Part shown: piece after piece, positions 33,001-48,000 of the stretch
Layout of the letters: the number at the start of each line of letters is the position of its first letter
Position numbering within the stretch: the first letter of the stretch is position 1
Assembly (NCBI RefSeq): GCF_001680005.1
Contig: NC_033567.1
Span: forward strand, 310,001-374,000
DNA length: 64,000 nt
Reading direction: 5' to 3'
Source of the DNA: Plasmodium coatneyi
Taxonomy: Eukaryota; Apicomplexa; Aconoidasida; Haemosporida; Plasmodiidae
Notes under the pieces: generated by a model
What the model was told of the DNA's origin: nothing
What the model saw: the letters and a program-made list of their open reading frames with translations, nothing else
The model's database searches: none
Program-made: the position numbers and the translations under genes

Positions 33001-36000
33001 TAACTTGTAAATTATTTTTTCCAAGTAGGAGTATACGATGCTTTTCATGTCGTCCCCCTCCCCGCAACCGCCTAAACCGTTCAACAAATCGGCAATGTTA
33101 CCGTTCCCTTCGCTGTAACCAGCAATGCATTTATCATTTAGGATATTCCCACTACTCCTGTGGGCGTCATTCGGATCGATGGCCTCGCTACACTTGTTAC
33201 CCCCACTGGTAATGCTATTCAGTTTGGTATCACTTGTTATGTCGCCCCTATTAATAGTTTTGCTATTGCCATCGTTCACGGTACCTACGCCAGCAGTTGG
33301 GCATTTTTCACTCGTCTGCTTAGCGGCATTATCTTCCTCCTTGTTACACCCTTCAGTGTGCGTTTCGCCCTGTTGGTTCTCCGATAACGTTTTCTTAGTA
33401 CTCTTAAAGTAATCATAAATGGTTGTTTGTATTTTTCCGTCCTTCGATTTGTTAAACATTAAGCCAAATAATTTGTTGTTTCTGCTTCTTCCCGATCTTC
33501 TCGCATTGGCACTGTTTTTTTTCAAAGGTTCCATATCGTTCTTCGTAGTTACAACCGGTACACCGCCGTTAATGCAACCTTTGGTACTTCCCCCAACTAT
33601 GCCCTTTTTAGGTTCTCCCTGTAGGGCTTCTCCCGATGTGCACACTGGGTTCACCTCAGCACCTTTAACTTCAGTGCTGATTTCCGCGTTGCTCCTTGCC
33701 ATATTATCCTGCACTTGGATACATTTCAAATTTTCCTCTATTATGCAGTACACATTATTCAAATTTGTTAGATAGTTACTCCTCACCGTTTCGTAGTTGC
33801 AACTGAGTGCAATTGAATCGTCTTTTCTTCCCTCTGATAAGAACACGCAGGTGCCAATTTTGGATGACTTCGAATTCACATTCTTTTTCATTCGCTCCTT
33901 CACCTGCATTAACTTCATGTAACTCTCTATACAAGATACTTTACTAAAATACTTCAAACTGTCGATCCAACTCACCCTGTTGATATCTAATTCTTCTTTT
34001 GTTAGGTTCAGATTTTCATAACTCATAAAATGCTTCAAATAGGAATATTCATTTTTGTAGTACAAATTGTAATGGTTAAAAAAGAGAGACTTGGATAATT
34101 CAATGTTCCTCACATAATATGTCCTCAAAGCGTACACATTGTCACGCTCATTTAAGTCACTATTTATTTCTATTAAACAGTTTATTATTTGCTTATAACT
34201 GTTGTAGTTTTTTTTCATTGATAAAAAGGGGTCGTCCTTAGAGGCGATGACCAATCTGTTCTGCGATTGTTCATTTGGAACTATGGCGTTATTAATAATT
34301 GCACTTTCGCTTTGCTTCTTATTTTTACTCTTACTTGTTTTCTGAGTGGCGATTTTATTCGCACCTGTTACCTGCCTATCGTTCGTGTCCTCAATCGGGG
34401 CCACATTTTCTACTTCTCCCTGCTTATTCAACTTTTTCATTTTCCTCAAATTATAAAACAACAACATTTGCAGCATACACTTGGAAATTTCATATGTGCA
34501 AAAGTTCTTCGCGCAGTATAAAATTATTTCCGTAGGAACGTACAGCATAATGCGGGTCTTAAAAATGCACGTTAGGGTAGTTTCCAGCACGTTCACGTTA
34601 TAGTCATTTCCATACACATTATTTTGAAAAAGTTTGTTTTTCCTCCAACTTATATTAAAAGTAGATGCGCCTTTGTCATTTCCCCCTCTTGACATGCACA
34701 TCGTATAATTATTAGAAGATGCTTCAATGAAGCTGATATAATTGTACAAAAAGTGAACGAGGCAAAAATTTAATTTATTAATTTGTTCACTGCTGAAAAG
34801 GTTGAACAATTGCGAAAACAGATCTATCCACACGGATCTACAGTATGCCTTATAAATATTTACCAAACTTAGGATTGGATTAAATAAATATTTCGCTTTG
34901 ATATACTTTTCTTGGCACTTGTTCACAAAACATTGCTGTTCGTAGCAGTACTTAGTTAAATAGCGCTTCCATGTGACGAAATCGCTGTTGTAAGATTCTA
35001 TATCGATGGTTTTACAGGCCTCCCTTGCTTTGGAATTTTTTTTTCCTTTTTTCATTTTCTCAGAACAAGTCTGCCTCGCAGCATTTACACTAAGCGCTCC
35101 CTTAGTAATCGATTCCCCCTTGGTGCACTTGCCCTTGCACAAAAAGGGCACCAACCCCTGCGTTCGCTTCTTCAAATACACGTACGTATCCACGTTATGC
35201 TTAAAGTACGAAAACAACACATTTAAAAATAAGCACACAAAATACTTATCAATGATATGCTTAAAATAGTCGTTCTTAAATAAAAAACAAATGGATTCAA
35301 ACAGATCGTTGGAGAGAAAATATTTCTGAAAAAGGTTCGTACAGGTACATCTAACCTTGGGAATAAATGAAAACGTCCCCCTTAAAATGTTTGGCAGTAG
35401 GTGCCCTAAAAACATATTTTTCAAATCGATAATGTGGTACCCCTCAGAATATTTCTCCTTTTCACTTTTAATAAAGTACAATAATATGTCGTAATATTTT
35501 ACATAACAATGGTAGTCATCCGAATAATCAAAGAGGATTAAGTTTCTAATTAAATGTGCCTTCTCTTCTGATGATAGGCATATTCCTACGTTTTCATTTT
35601 TCCTGAACGACCAAAAAACTTTCAGCTTTTTCCTCTTTTTGCACAAAAATAAATCATTGCATAGATTTTCCTCAATGGTGTACCCCTCAAAAATATCATC
35701 ATAGCATTTCAATCTTTTGTAAAATCGTTTTCTCCTCTTTTCCTTCCTCAATTTATTAATTCGTTTAATATGCGGGCTTACAACTTCCTTCCCAAATGTC
35801 CTTCTGTCATAATTCTTTTTACCATTCGTTTGGGCACTTTTTGCACCATTTTTTGCACAATTTTTACCCCTCCCTTGAACATCCTTTACCTGCACATTTC
35901 TCTTCATATGGGTGACCCCCGTGCAGTTGTTACGGTCACCTTTACAGAACAGACGTGCATACAAATCTTTCGTCATTTCCTTATGGTTCATTTTCGCACG

Positions 36001-39000
36001 ACATATTCTTCTCCTCAAGTAGTTTTTTCTTCTCCTTTCATATATTATCCTATCCTTGGAGAGAAAGTACCTCCTGGCTATTCTATAATTGTGCACATAA
36101 TTACATGTGCCTGCCTCATTGTTCAAGTTATTTATATACTTGATGTAGTGGCTGATCTGAAAATTGTTCATTTTTTTGTCACTCAGTTCGTTTATTATTT
36201 CTTTCACTTGCGCCTTTTTCGTAATTTCGTGTTCCTTCTCTTCTTCCCCCACGGATGAAGCGCAAGTAGAACGATCGGACATCTCGTCTGCGGAAAAACC
36301 TTTCATCGGTTCTTCCGAACGCTTGTGCATATCCGCTAAATGATACTCACACATATTCAAAATGAACAAATGAAAATTGGAGTCATTTTTGCACTCCAAC
36401 AAAAGTAACTCCTGCATGGTTTCCAAGCAGTGTATAGCATCCTTCTTATCTACTAAATGCAACTTCGTGTTTATTAAAAAAAGCAGCCGTTTCAGGGTAG
36501 CCATTCTTCCCCTCTTCTTCAAACAGTAGCAAGCTATGCATCTCAACCTTTTTAGGTATTCCAAAATGAGAAACCTAACCAACTGTGCATACTGATTCCC
36601 TCCATTTCTATCATAAATCTGACAGAAGAAGGTAAATATATTCAGGCTGGTTTCTAATTTTCCCTCTACGTAAAGCGTTTTATCCATATAGTACGCCCTG
36701 TTGTTCTTCCTATAGACGTTCATGCCCCTAAGGCATATATGAATTAACATTTCATGCAAAAATTCAATTTTATTGGCGACATTTTCTTCCCTTTCAAATT
36801 CCTTATTAAACATGAAACATGGCTCTTTCTTCGTGTCGTTTACATCATGATTAACACCTGTTTGGCTGGGTTTATCCAGATCGCCATTTTCCCTCCTCTG
36901 GGGGTTAATTCTCCCCATTATGGTGGCAAAATTGTCAATGAACAAATTGTGCTTTATTACGATGTGGTTTATTAATAATAAAGCGGCCCTTTCCACCTTT
37001 TTGTTGTCAAAATTGAGTAATAAAGAGAAAATGCAACTTAGAATGTGCAAATTTTTGCAAACGTTTTTCTTATTCGAATATTTCATAAGCACTTTTAAAA
37101 CCCCATAAATGGTTTTCACCATGATCATGCCATATCCCTTATTTATCATTTCGTACGCGTTGCTAATGTGTTCTACATGCTTCTCCTCAGTGGAAAAGTC
37201 CCCATTCTGCACATGCACCTTTTTCCCATTTGCTATAGCCATGTTATTCAGTAGAGCATTCTTCAAAGCGCTAACCATTTGGGAGTTGTCAGCACTATCC
37301 TTTCCTTCCTTATCTATCCCGTTGAAGCTATTTGGGGCAATGCTTACGTTTCCTTCCCTTAAATAATTCTTTTGCCAATCTTGCTCAATAGAATTCCTTT
37401 CATCAATTTTGCATGTATGATTTACGAAACTGCCATTGGGCAAATTTTCTTTGTTTAATAATGCAGTAAAGGATTCCTTCCCTTCAGAATTTTTCGTAAA
37501 ACTGCATGTCCCTTCATTTGTGCACGAAAATGCACTTACCTGATCTTCCCTTCTAACACAGTGCTCATTTGCACCTGCTCCTTCGTTGGAATTAGTGCAC
37601 ACCCCACTGAAGTTAGGCACAGCTACTTGACCATTTTTGCTTTTCTTCCCTTGAATTTCCATGGTAATAATATTGTGAAGTAAATTTTGTAACATTTCAT
37701 CATTCCCCACATTGGGGTTATTTCTACCCTTTCCTTTTCTTCTCCTGATGTACTCCTTGGTAGTGCAATTTATAGAATAAAAGCACATAAGCGTTTTGTA
37801 CACATGTACATATTTTACCTTTACATTATTTTTAATTCTCAGTATATTCTCAAGAATGCTCAAAATTTTATTCGTCATTTTGGCTCCGTGCAGTTCGTTC
37901 CCATGTTGCATGAGGCTCGAAATAATAAAATTCGTCAGTACGTTTAATATGCTGTGATGAACGTATATCTTATTGTACTTCTTAAGTACGTTAACAAGGC
38001 CGATGAGGAACAGGTCCCTTTTCTCTTCATCCTTTTCAATTTTTACATAATAATTTAACATGGTTTCCGTCAGCTTGGACATTCTTAAGTTAGATTTGTT
38101 CTTTGGGATATATTTTCCCCGCTGAGGTACATCACCGTTCTTATTACCAGTTTGCTTGTTCTCCTCCTCTAGGCATGTAGAAACACATGCACTCTCCCCC
38201 TGAATGGTAGGTCCTCCCTTTCGGTTTTTCAATTTCTGCCCAATGTTCACGTTCTGCTCCATCAGATCAACCTTGGTTTGTTCTGCGCTAGGCACCTTTT
38301 TTCTAGATCGCAATTCGCGTAATGCAGGAGGATTACTTTTTTCATTTTGTATATTTTTCCCATTAGGTGCTCCCGGTTTATTCCCCTCCTCCGACCTGTT
38401 ATGCTTCCCCAAGTAGTGCCTTCCTAAGGGATGCGTTTTCTTTAGAACTACTTGATCATTTACCAAACTAAACAACTCATGAACGGAATTGCAGAAAATA
38501 TTGAACTTTATAAATGTCAGTGCAACACTTAATGCGCGAATCAAAAGGGATTTCTCCTTCCCATTACTATATAACCGTTTTGTTATTTTTTTGAAATTTT
38601 TAAAAATGGAATCCACCACATAGGGGTACACATTATAAAAATCGTACTTGTGAGCTAATGCAACTTTTAAAATGTGCATTTTATGAAACACAGTTTCGTC
38701 CTTTCTATAATGTGCCAGAATGACATTCCTCCTATGCTTGAATAAGTAGAAACTTTTTATATGCCCATTTGTACAGAACAAATCCCTGCTATTTTTTGTG
38801 CTCTTGTACAATTTGCTAAAGGAACTATTCCCATATGGGTAACAAACGCAGTTTCGTTTCCTATTATCCTCCACAACCCGTTTACCACTACAAACCTTGC
38901 AGTAATAGAAATGCATATGACTTCTTTCCATTTGGCGAAGTAAAACATTGCTATTGCTGGAATACTTCTCACGTTGTTCTCTCCTCTGGGATATTATTTC

Positions 39001-42000
39001 TGTTAGCTCTTCTAAATTTAATTTCATTAAATTATTTTCTTCATTCTTATAGCAGGAAAGCAATAACGGATAAATCGCCGTCAAATCGTTCAAATCGCTA
39101 TTAGGGCTACATTTACACGCATTGATAATGTTGCAAATGCTTAACTGTTTTATTTCATCACATGGGAAATTCACGTACTCTCTATTAAACCATCCTACAT
39201 AGCTTAGAATTATCATTTTACTTTTCTTGCATTTTATCCTTCTCACCAGATCTACAACCATTCTGCTAATGCATAACTTGTGCATGATAACTTCCTTCGA
39301 ATGAGCTCCCCCTCTCAGTAGGGCCTTCAACGAGTAGAATATTTCATTTATACTGAAGAACAAATTGTGGTTGTAAAAAGGATAAAGTTGCACGTTCTTC
39401 CTTTCTCCATGAATTGACGTATAGAACAAACAGTAGTCATTATTTGCGCTACCTGAACAACTGTTGTCATTTAAATTATATACAAATGTGCAATTCTGTG
39501 AATTTCTAATAAAGGCCGACGGGAAGATGTTATTTCTCACCAAATTAACATAAGCATTGTTATTCGTGGCACTCATGCCACATTGATCCTTCCAATAGTT
39601 TGCATCCCCCACGTAATCGTAATTGTTGCCTATTTTGACATTATTGCAAATGGAGGAGATGCCCCCATTTGCGTTATAGTACGAGTTAATGTTTAACAAA
39701 TTATTTCCACAACTGTGATCAGTTCTCACAGAATTGCTTTTCTCACTTCGGCTAAACTGATTCGTGTCCGCTTGGGTAAACAACTTAGCGTGTACACTCA
39801 TGATCATTCTATTGCGCTGTAATTTACAGATTATTTCTTTTTCATTGGCACTACGCATTGACCCACATTTCTCACCCGGAAATGTGATGTGCCTAACCTT
39901 TTCGACTCTCTTGATATATTCCTTCAGTATAGGCACAATGAAAAACCGTAGGGCGGTCTCAAAAAATTGACCCAAAATGGGTGCGCTAAAATTATGCAAA
40001 ATACGCACAACTGTAAAGAACAAAAATCGTTTTTCCCTAAATCGTAATCCTTTCTTCGTACACCTTTTAAAAAACGTGTACAAATAGCTGTAACCTTCAT
40101 CCTTATTCGTACATACGATAAACGCCAGTATGATGAGCAAATTGGTTCTCAGAAAAAACAGGTAACCACTATACTTCATACTGTCGTATAGGATGTCATC
40201 CCTCTTATCATTCTTGCCTAGTACTGACGTTTTAGGCGCTCCGCTATTTTCCGCACAATTCCGCTGCGGAAAACAGTCTAACACTACGCACCTTAGCAAA
40301 TCACGCGAAAAATGAAAAAACAGAATCAATATCTTAACGCACTTTTTGCATTCTCTGCTACGTACAAAAGTTAAAAAATTAGTATCCTCCTTAGATAAGT
40401 ATTGACTAATCAAATGGATTAAACACAAGTACAACACTTCGATTAGGCTTGTTCTATTCTTCCTAACTCGGTCCTCGTAAAAATTGACAAATATCCAGGA
40501 CGGTTCATACAACAGTACCGCATGCAGAACGTTTATAACGTTGGAAAGGTTGACAAGAAAATCATTGACGTTTATAATTGGAATGCACCTTAGTTCACAT
40601 GCCTGATTGTACTTCCCACTTTGAGCATCTCCATTTGTTCTTCCCACAATGCATTCGCCCCTCTTTAAATGAGGGGATGTATTTTCCTTAAAATTAATGT
40701 CAACATTTCTATCCGCATATTCCTTCATCCTACTACAATCGTACGAAATTACTTCCCGTAAATCCCCCTCGTTCACACTAAAAAGGTATGTGCTAAACAC
40801 ATGCATCAAGTATTCATTCTGTTTAAAGTCGCAAATAAATCTTAGTAGAATATTAACAAGAGCGGGAATTTTCTTACAAATGTATTTTCTAAACCCCACT
40901 TGGTTCTTAACCCTTAGCGTGGAAACAAAATGGGAAAAAACCTTCTGGTTATGTCTCTGCTGGATAAAGTACTTCATCGCATGTTCGTGGTTATTCGAGC
41001 AAAGCAAGCTTAATGCACGCATGAAGAAGGTGTTCATTTCGCTATTCTCATTGTTATTGCAATTCGTTATGAAATATTCAAGTAGTTCTTTTTCAAATGC
41101 ATTTATTCTCATTACTGCATTTTTATTCACGCATACGTCTACAAAGTAACCAACGGGATTCACTTCATCGATGGTGTGCGGAATGCTCGATATTCCCTTC
41201 GTATTACGTGCAGCATGATTTTCCCCAGTCGACGCACCGCTGCCCCGTTTTCCACTTTCCGCCAATCCGTTTAAATCGCCCAAATGGGGCACAGAAATGG
41301 AACTACTCATCTTTGAGCAACTAAATATACCAAATAACAAATCAATAATTTCCTTAAATTGGTCATACGTTAATTTAGATATGGTAAAAAAGCTGGAAAA
41401 AACTTCCATCACCTTTTCAACATCCTTGAGCACAAATTTATCCTCCCCACATTTGCCATTCCAATATTTTACATACTGAACAAATCCGTCTGTCAGATGA
41501 GGAGAAAATAGTTGTGGAAAAAAAGAATATATTTTGCTAAGACCAATAATAAAATTTTTCTTCAAAACAAAACCGTTATTTCGTAGAGCATAGGATAAAT
41601 TACATAGTATCGACTTTAAGTACACTTTCAAATCGACTTTATTTAATTTCCATACGTTTGGAAAATTCTTGTTCACATTATTTATTTTGGTAGAGCTTAA
41701 GAAACCGCCATTTTTGTTTGAAATTTTATCCACACAGTTGCCACCACTTTTCGCATAATTTTTAGCCGTGGTGTCGTTCTGGCCCGACTCCCTATCATGC
41801 TCATTATTAACAATCAAAAAGCGTAAAGTGCCTTCTGCCTTAATACATAACTCCTTATCTTTGCTAAACAAAAAATTCACTAAAATGTGAATGCACCGAT
41901 TGTACAAATGCACACTCCTCTTATTCATTTGGGCATTCATAGTGGTGAGCAAATATTTGTATAACTGGTGGCTGAAGAAAATCCTCACGAAGGTCATGAA

Positions 42001-45000
42001 ATGGAGAAAAAACTCAATAACCGTTTTATATTCTTCCTTTAGAAGTTGCTGCTTCGTTAGATGCTCCTTCGGAAAGGATTCATTCTCACTGTGCTGATTT
42101 TCAATGTTCCCACGCGCGAAATCCCCCTTTGAGTTATGATCTTGCGAAAACTTTTCCTTAATAAATTCCTTCGCCAAATTTCCCTCTTTATACTCAACAG
42201 GAACCGAATCAGCATTAACCTCAGGCTCCACTATAAAATTCTCATGGACAGACGGGCTCCCGTCCTTCTCCTCCTCCCTTTCTTTGCCATGGAAATAAAA
42301 ATCCTGATAACAGTTCACATAACTGCCCCTTGCATTACCACTCCATGTCCTTCCAGCACTAGTTCCAATATTCCTGTTGGAAACATTTAAATTTTTTATC
42401 TGACTTCTTAACAAACATTTGTTTTTTTGAACCAAATTATTTCTCGCATCCTTAAAATTGATACTTGCCTTTTCCGAATTTTCCACCTTAAACTTCTCAA
42501 GGTTGGTGGAAATGTAACTGGAGATACTGTTCCGCACAACACAATTTTTACGCTTCTGTTCCTCCTCTTCTAATAGATTATTTCTAACTCCGTTATAGGG
42601 GGTGCTACAACTATCCTTGGCCCCTTTTTCCAGTACCCCCCCTTCTTTCTCCATTTTGTGGCTATACAAACTAACAGTAGGGCACCCCGTGTTGCCGCGT
42701 GAAAATCCATATTTTATCGAGCCCCTCACAAGGGCGCTTCCGCTTCTGCCTCTGCATTTTTGATCTACCAAAAGGCTTTCCCCCCGTTCGGACTTAATAT
42801 CCACAATGTCGTTCGCACCCATGTGGCAATTATAACCTTCTGAGTGCATATCCAACACATCTCTATTTTGCACATTCAGTTTATCATTTCCATGTAGGCT
42901 ACCACGTTTTGCAGGAAAATCCTTGTCATTATCATGCACCGTCATTTTATTGTTAAAATAAATAGAATAATACGAGTTGGAGCCTTTCCTTCTCGTTGCA
43001 TAATCACAGTCCAACTGTTTATCCATTCCATTCAGGTTTTCATCATTTTTATCATCCACGTAAAGTTTAAAACGCCTAGAAATGTTATTAGTGTTATTTT
43101 CCCACTTGTTAGCAATATCGTCAATGGTTACATCTTTATTTTGCTCTTCATTCTTGTTTTCCACTTTTGTGGCACAATCCTTACTATACAAAATGGAGTA
43201 GTCTCTATTTTTTTTCTTAATTTTTTCATACAAATTTTGCAGATCCTTATTTTTCGGGTTGTTCAGCTTGCTACCATACCCATTAGGCACAGTGCTTTGC
43301 AAAAAAGCTAACTCATCGTTCAAATTTGTATTATCGACAACATTTTCGCTTTCAGCTCCATTTTGATTAGAAGAAATCTGCCAGTTGTTACCTACATTGG
43401 AATGGTTAACATAATAACCGTTGTTTGTTCCACAATTGTATACCTCCCCGCCGTTTTCCCCTAAATGATTCTTGTTCTGACTTTTCCACTCGTGATGCGT
43501 CTGATCCACGCTATGGTTTGGCTTCTTCTCATAAAGGAAACTCAGATTTGTTCTCTCATAAAGGTCACAATTTACGCCATCCTTTGAACAGGAACGATGA
43601 ACATTTCCATTTAAAATGTAATTAAAAATCCGGTTTTCCTCATCACTCTTTTCTATATACCCTATAATGTTAACAACAGTTTCTATCAAATTTATCACAA
43701 CGTGCAAGTCAAATTTAATATACGGTTTCTGACTTAAAAAAAAACAGAAAAAATCTAGGTACGTAATTTTACGTTTCAAGGATGACTTGGCAAAATTCGA
43801 TATAGAAAAATGCTTCATAAAAATGTCCTGAATGCATAAATTGCTTTTAGGTGAATACTTATATGTTAGCAATTCCCGGGTATCTGTTCTCAATACTTTT
43901 GTGATAATAATGAAGGCCCTTTTTATAAAATGTCTGTCCTGTTCTTTTTTACTTAACTTGTTTATAAGTATTTTTAGTATATTAACCAAAATTTTATTCA
44001 TTTTCTTCACTTCATTATCACTTCTCCTGTTTTTTCCCTTTGACGATAGAATATCCCATGTATACACTTCATCGGGCATATACCAAAAGGGTTTACCTTT
44101 GCAACGTCGTTTTTTCCTCACATTTTTGGCATGTTCCACATTCGAGTGATCAATATGATTCACTTCTTTATTATTTAGCCCCCAAAAGGATCTGATCATT
44201 TCCACGCTGCTTCTTATTTTACCAATTGCACTGTTCCCAATACGTTCGACATCCCTGAGGGTCTTTTCATCAACACTAGCATTTACACCACGTATATTGC
44301 TTATATCATACACAAAGGAATTATCTACGCCCCGAAAGTTATTCAAAATGTACGTGTTAATTTCCCCCACGTAACCTGTAAATAGGGACGAAATAACTAG
44401 CGCAAAGCATTCCTCTACTAACAACTCAACAATGCTCACATATTTTAAATGGGTCTTTTCATGACACGCTAGTAATGCCCGTACAATGTTATATACGTTG
44501 AATCTGATCCAGTATGGTGGCAAAATTCGGCTTACTCTCAACAGAAGTAATAATCCGAATATTTTTTTCTTCACTTTGACGGCATTACATAGGTTACAGA
44601 TGCAGGCGCACAAATTAAAGAAGAAGGTGCTTTTAATGCCTACCTTAATCTTAACCGGTTGCACATTTAATATAGTTTTTAATATTTTTTCTATAAAGTT
44701 CAATCCCTCAATGGTCATTTGTAAAAAACGAGGATGGTAATCGATCAAATCGCAGAAGGTAAATATGAACGATGCCACATCAATCTCACTGTTGTGGCTT
44801 GCTACATAGATGAGTTTCTCCTTTCTGGTAAGAATAAATCTGCTCGAAAGGATCAGCCCAATTCTTCTAACAACGTTTTTAACTATTTCTTTCAATTTCC
44901 CCTTCCACAGTTCGTCACTGCATATCATTCCGCAGTTGCTTTCAGTCTTTCCCTTCATTTTGGCATTTCCCCCCTGTGCCTCCATTCCACCATCGTCACT

Positions 45001-48000
45001 TTTTCCTTTCTCATTTATTTCCACTAACATGATTAAAAAACAGTACATCAATTTTTTTATAAACACGTTTTTATCGTTGTACATAAAGGAATACTTGTGT
45101 AAATTCTTCCTACATTTGCACGTTTCGAAAAAGAACTTATTCTTCCCTTTTTTTCGATGCGCATTATTCTTTACATTCTTACTAGCGGATTGTTCCTCAC
45201 CCACAGTGCTGCTAAAACGTTTAGGGGATCCTTTCCCCTTTTTATCAACCGTGCCGCCATATTGATTAACCTTATCTGCTTTCACTGCACCTAACCCATT
45301 CTGGGTGTTACCTCCAACAGGGTCATTCCTGATGCTTTTCTTGAATTCCACATTTTGAGAACCAATTCTAATCATATGGTGGTAAAAATCCGAAATACAT
45401 TTTGAGTGATTAAAAATGAAAATAAAAATGGTAAGAACTACCCGGTAGCAGTTAATTCGCTGCTCCTTCAAAATGCAATAATAGCAGAGGTCACTTCTAT
45501 CAAAATATGCTGCTTCCCCATTGTCGATAAATCGTTTATATGCCTTGAAAGTTGTGTTTTCTGTGAAGAATAGGTTATTTCTACTAGCAGAACAGGTAAC
45601 TTTTTTTTTTGTGCAATTTGCACCGTCATGGGGAATGCCCTGTATTTTACGTGTCAAACTGTTCCGTAGAGCACCCTCCTGTGTTACCCCAATATCCTTT
45701 GTGTTTTTAAAAACGGGTTGTTTCACCTGGGTAGTGGCGCTTAAATGATCATTTCCACTGATGCATTTAGAATGCACCGATTTGTCATTCCTCTCACTTG
45801 GCGAACTGTTAACCCTCACTTTCTTGTTCGACCTTTTATCTGTAGCGACCTCATCTTGCTCTCTCATTTTTCTCTTCCTCACATTTTCTAGCTCGTGAAA
45901 ATTAAAGAGGCTAAATTTTTCTCTCTTCTTTTTTTTCCTAACACATATGCTAGCTTTCTTCCTAACGCAAAGTTTGCTTCTCATGTGCGTATTTATCATA
46001 GGCTGTTTATAATAGTATAAACACTTGGCATTGTTGCTCTTCACGTTATTCTTCAAAACTTTGTAGCAATAATTCAGCGTCTCTTCCAAATCGATGTGTT
46101 GTATAATACTTTCGAAGGTCTGATCGGATGTTATACCACTCATGAGTAATTTCACCAAGTCGACCTTCCCTCCATCTGCTTCATCCTTTTTTTCGTTCAC
46201 CGGTGCAACGCCCACATTTACTGTGCTATCCTTTTGCACAGAACAGATTTTTTTGTTCTGTTCTGCATTATTACTTTTGATCTCTTTAATAGTGTTGTCA
46301 TTACAAATTGGGGGGGGTCCATTTTGTTTGTCGTTGCATTTTTTCTCTTCCTCTACTTCGTTCACTATGCTACTTGTTTTCCTTCTACATACGGATCTTT
46401 TACTTCTCCTCCTAGGCACATTCGCTTCAACACTTTTGTTATTAACCGGATCCACTCGATCCTTCGAAACGTTAATTTCAATGTTTCCCCCTTCACATTT
46501 ATCCTCATTCTTCAGTGGAATGTTTTTTCTTCTCCTTTTGTTCCTATCCGAGGTTTTGCAACTACCACCAACATTGCTATTGTCAAGGAAGGAGGATTTC
46601 TTGCTATTTAGATGGGGGTTCTCATTCACCCCTACAAGTTGATTCTTTATAGTGGAAATTGGTCCCTCTTTTAATGCCTTTTCATCCTTAATCATTAACG
46701 ATTTCCCCTTTATGGTGTCACCTTGCACTTCTTGAATGCACCTCTTCCTCTTGCACTGCTTTATTTGCTTCTTCAAGAAAAAACCTATTCTGAAATGTGA
46801 AATTACGCTCCTTTTGTCATTCAAATGGAAGTAGTAATTATTCATTCCTTCATTATCGTCACAAAATTTGCAGTATAATTTTAAAATAATGAATAAATTT
46901 TCCATGTACACTTTTTTCATATATTTATTTACCTCCTGCTCCGAGAGAACCTTCTCTGTGTAGATGACCCCCATTTGGAGGAGGGTAATATCTGCAGTGT
47001 TCCTGAACAAATCATTCAGAAAATACTTCTGTTGGTAAATTTTGTTAAAGTTGAACTGGAAGGAAATTTTTTTTCTCAAAAATTTCATCAAATGGGTCAG
47101 AATACACGACGTTATTCCATCTTTATTCTTAAAATAAAAGGAAGAGGAAATACTACCCTTGATAAGGCTGTTATTCCCCATGCATATATTTTCTTCCATC
47201 GATTTCAGCGCAACCCTTATTCTGTTCATATTTTTGGAGCCCAAACAGACTAGCAACGATTTCATGTAAAGGTGAAACCTCTCATTCGTGAAATAACTGA
47301 TTGGAAGCTGCAGGCACATTTCGCACAATACCATTTTGTACAACTTGGGAAAATCCAGGTACACATTTTCTAACCAATTTAGGACGTTCACAATTATGTC
47401 ATTCGCCTTATTCGCCCCATCTACATTTGCATTTGCTTCCGTCGCCTTCCCGGGGGCATCGTGGTACGCGTCGCTATTGCCTCTGCCCTTACTACGGAAC
47501 GCTTCGTTCTTGGCAGTGACTTCCCCACTACCCACATGCCCCTTTTCGAAGGCATTGCCACACGCATTCTTATTCTCCTTCCCACTGAGAAGACAGCTTC
47601 CCTCATTTGCAACGCACTGCACTGAGTTTTCCTTCTTCAAAAAGTCCTCCATTATACCGTCATTTCCACCTCCATATTTGCTCCCCTCGTAATTCGCCTC
47701 ACTACTCGAACTGATATATTTCATGCACTTCATGTAGATCAAATTATCCCGAAAAGGAATTTTATTCAGTGCAAAATTCACACCAGTTCCATTCTCCCTA
47801 TTCCCCTTCAATTCGTTGGCGCAATTTACAAAACAGATGGTCTCCAGAAGGCATTTTACCAAATGAACCACTTTAATGCACTTACTATCTTTCAATATTA
47901 TGTCCAAACAAATCTCAGAAATGGTTTTTAGTTCACTTAAAAAATGCTCGTAAATATGTGAGTAGTATTTCAACACCTTCAAAAGAAAGTGGGTCACCTT

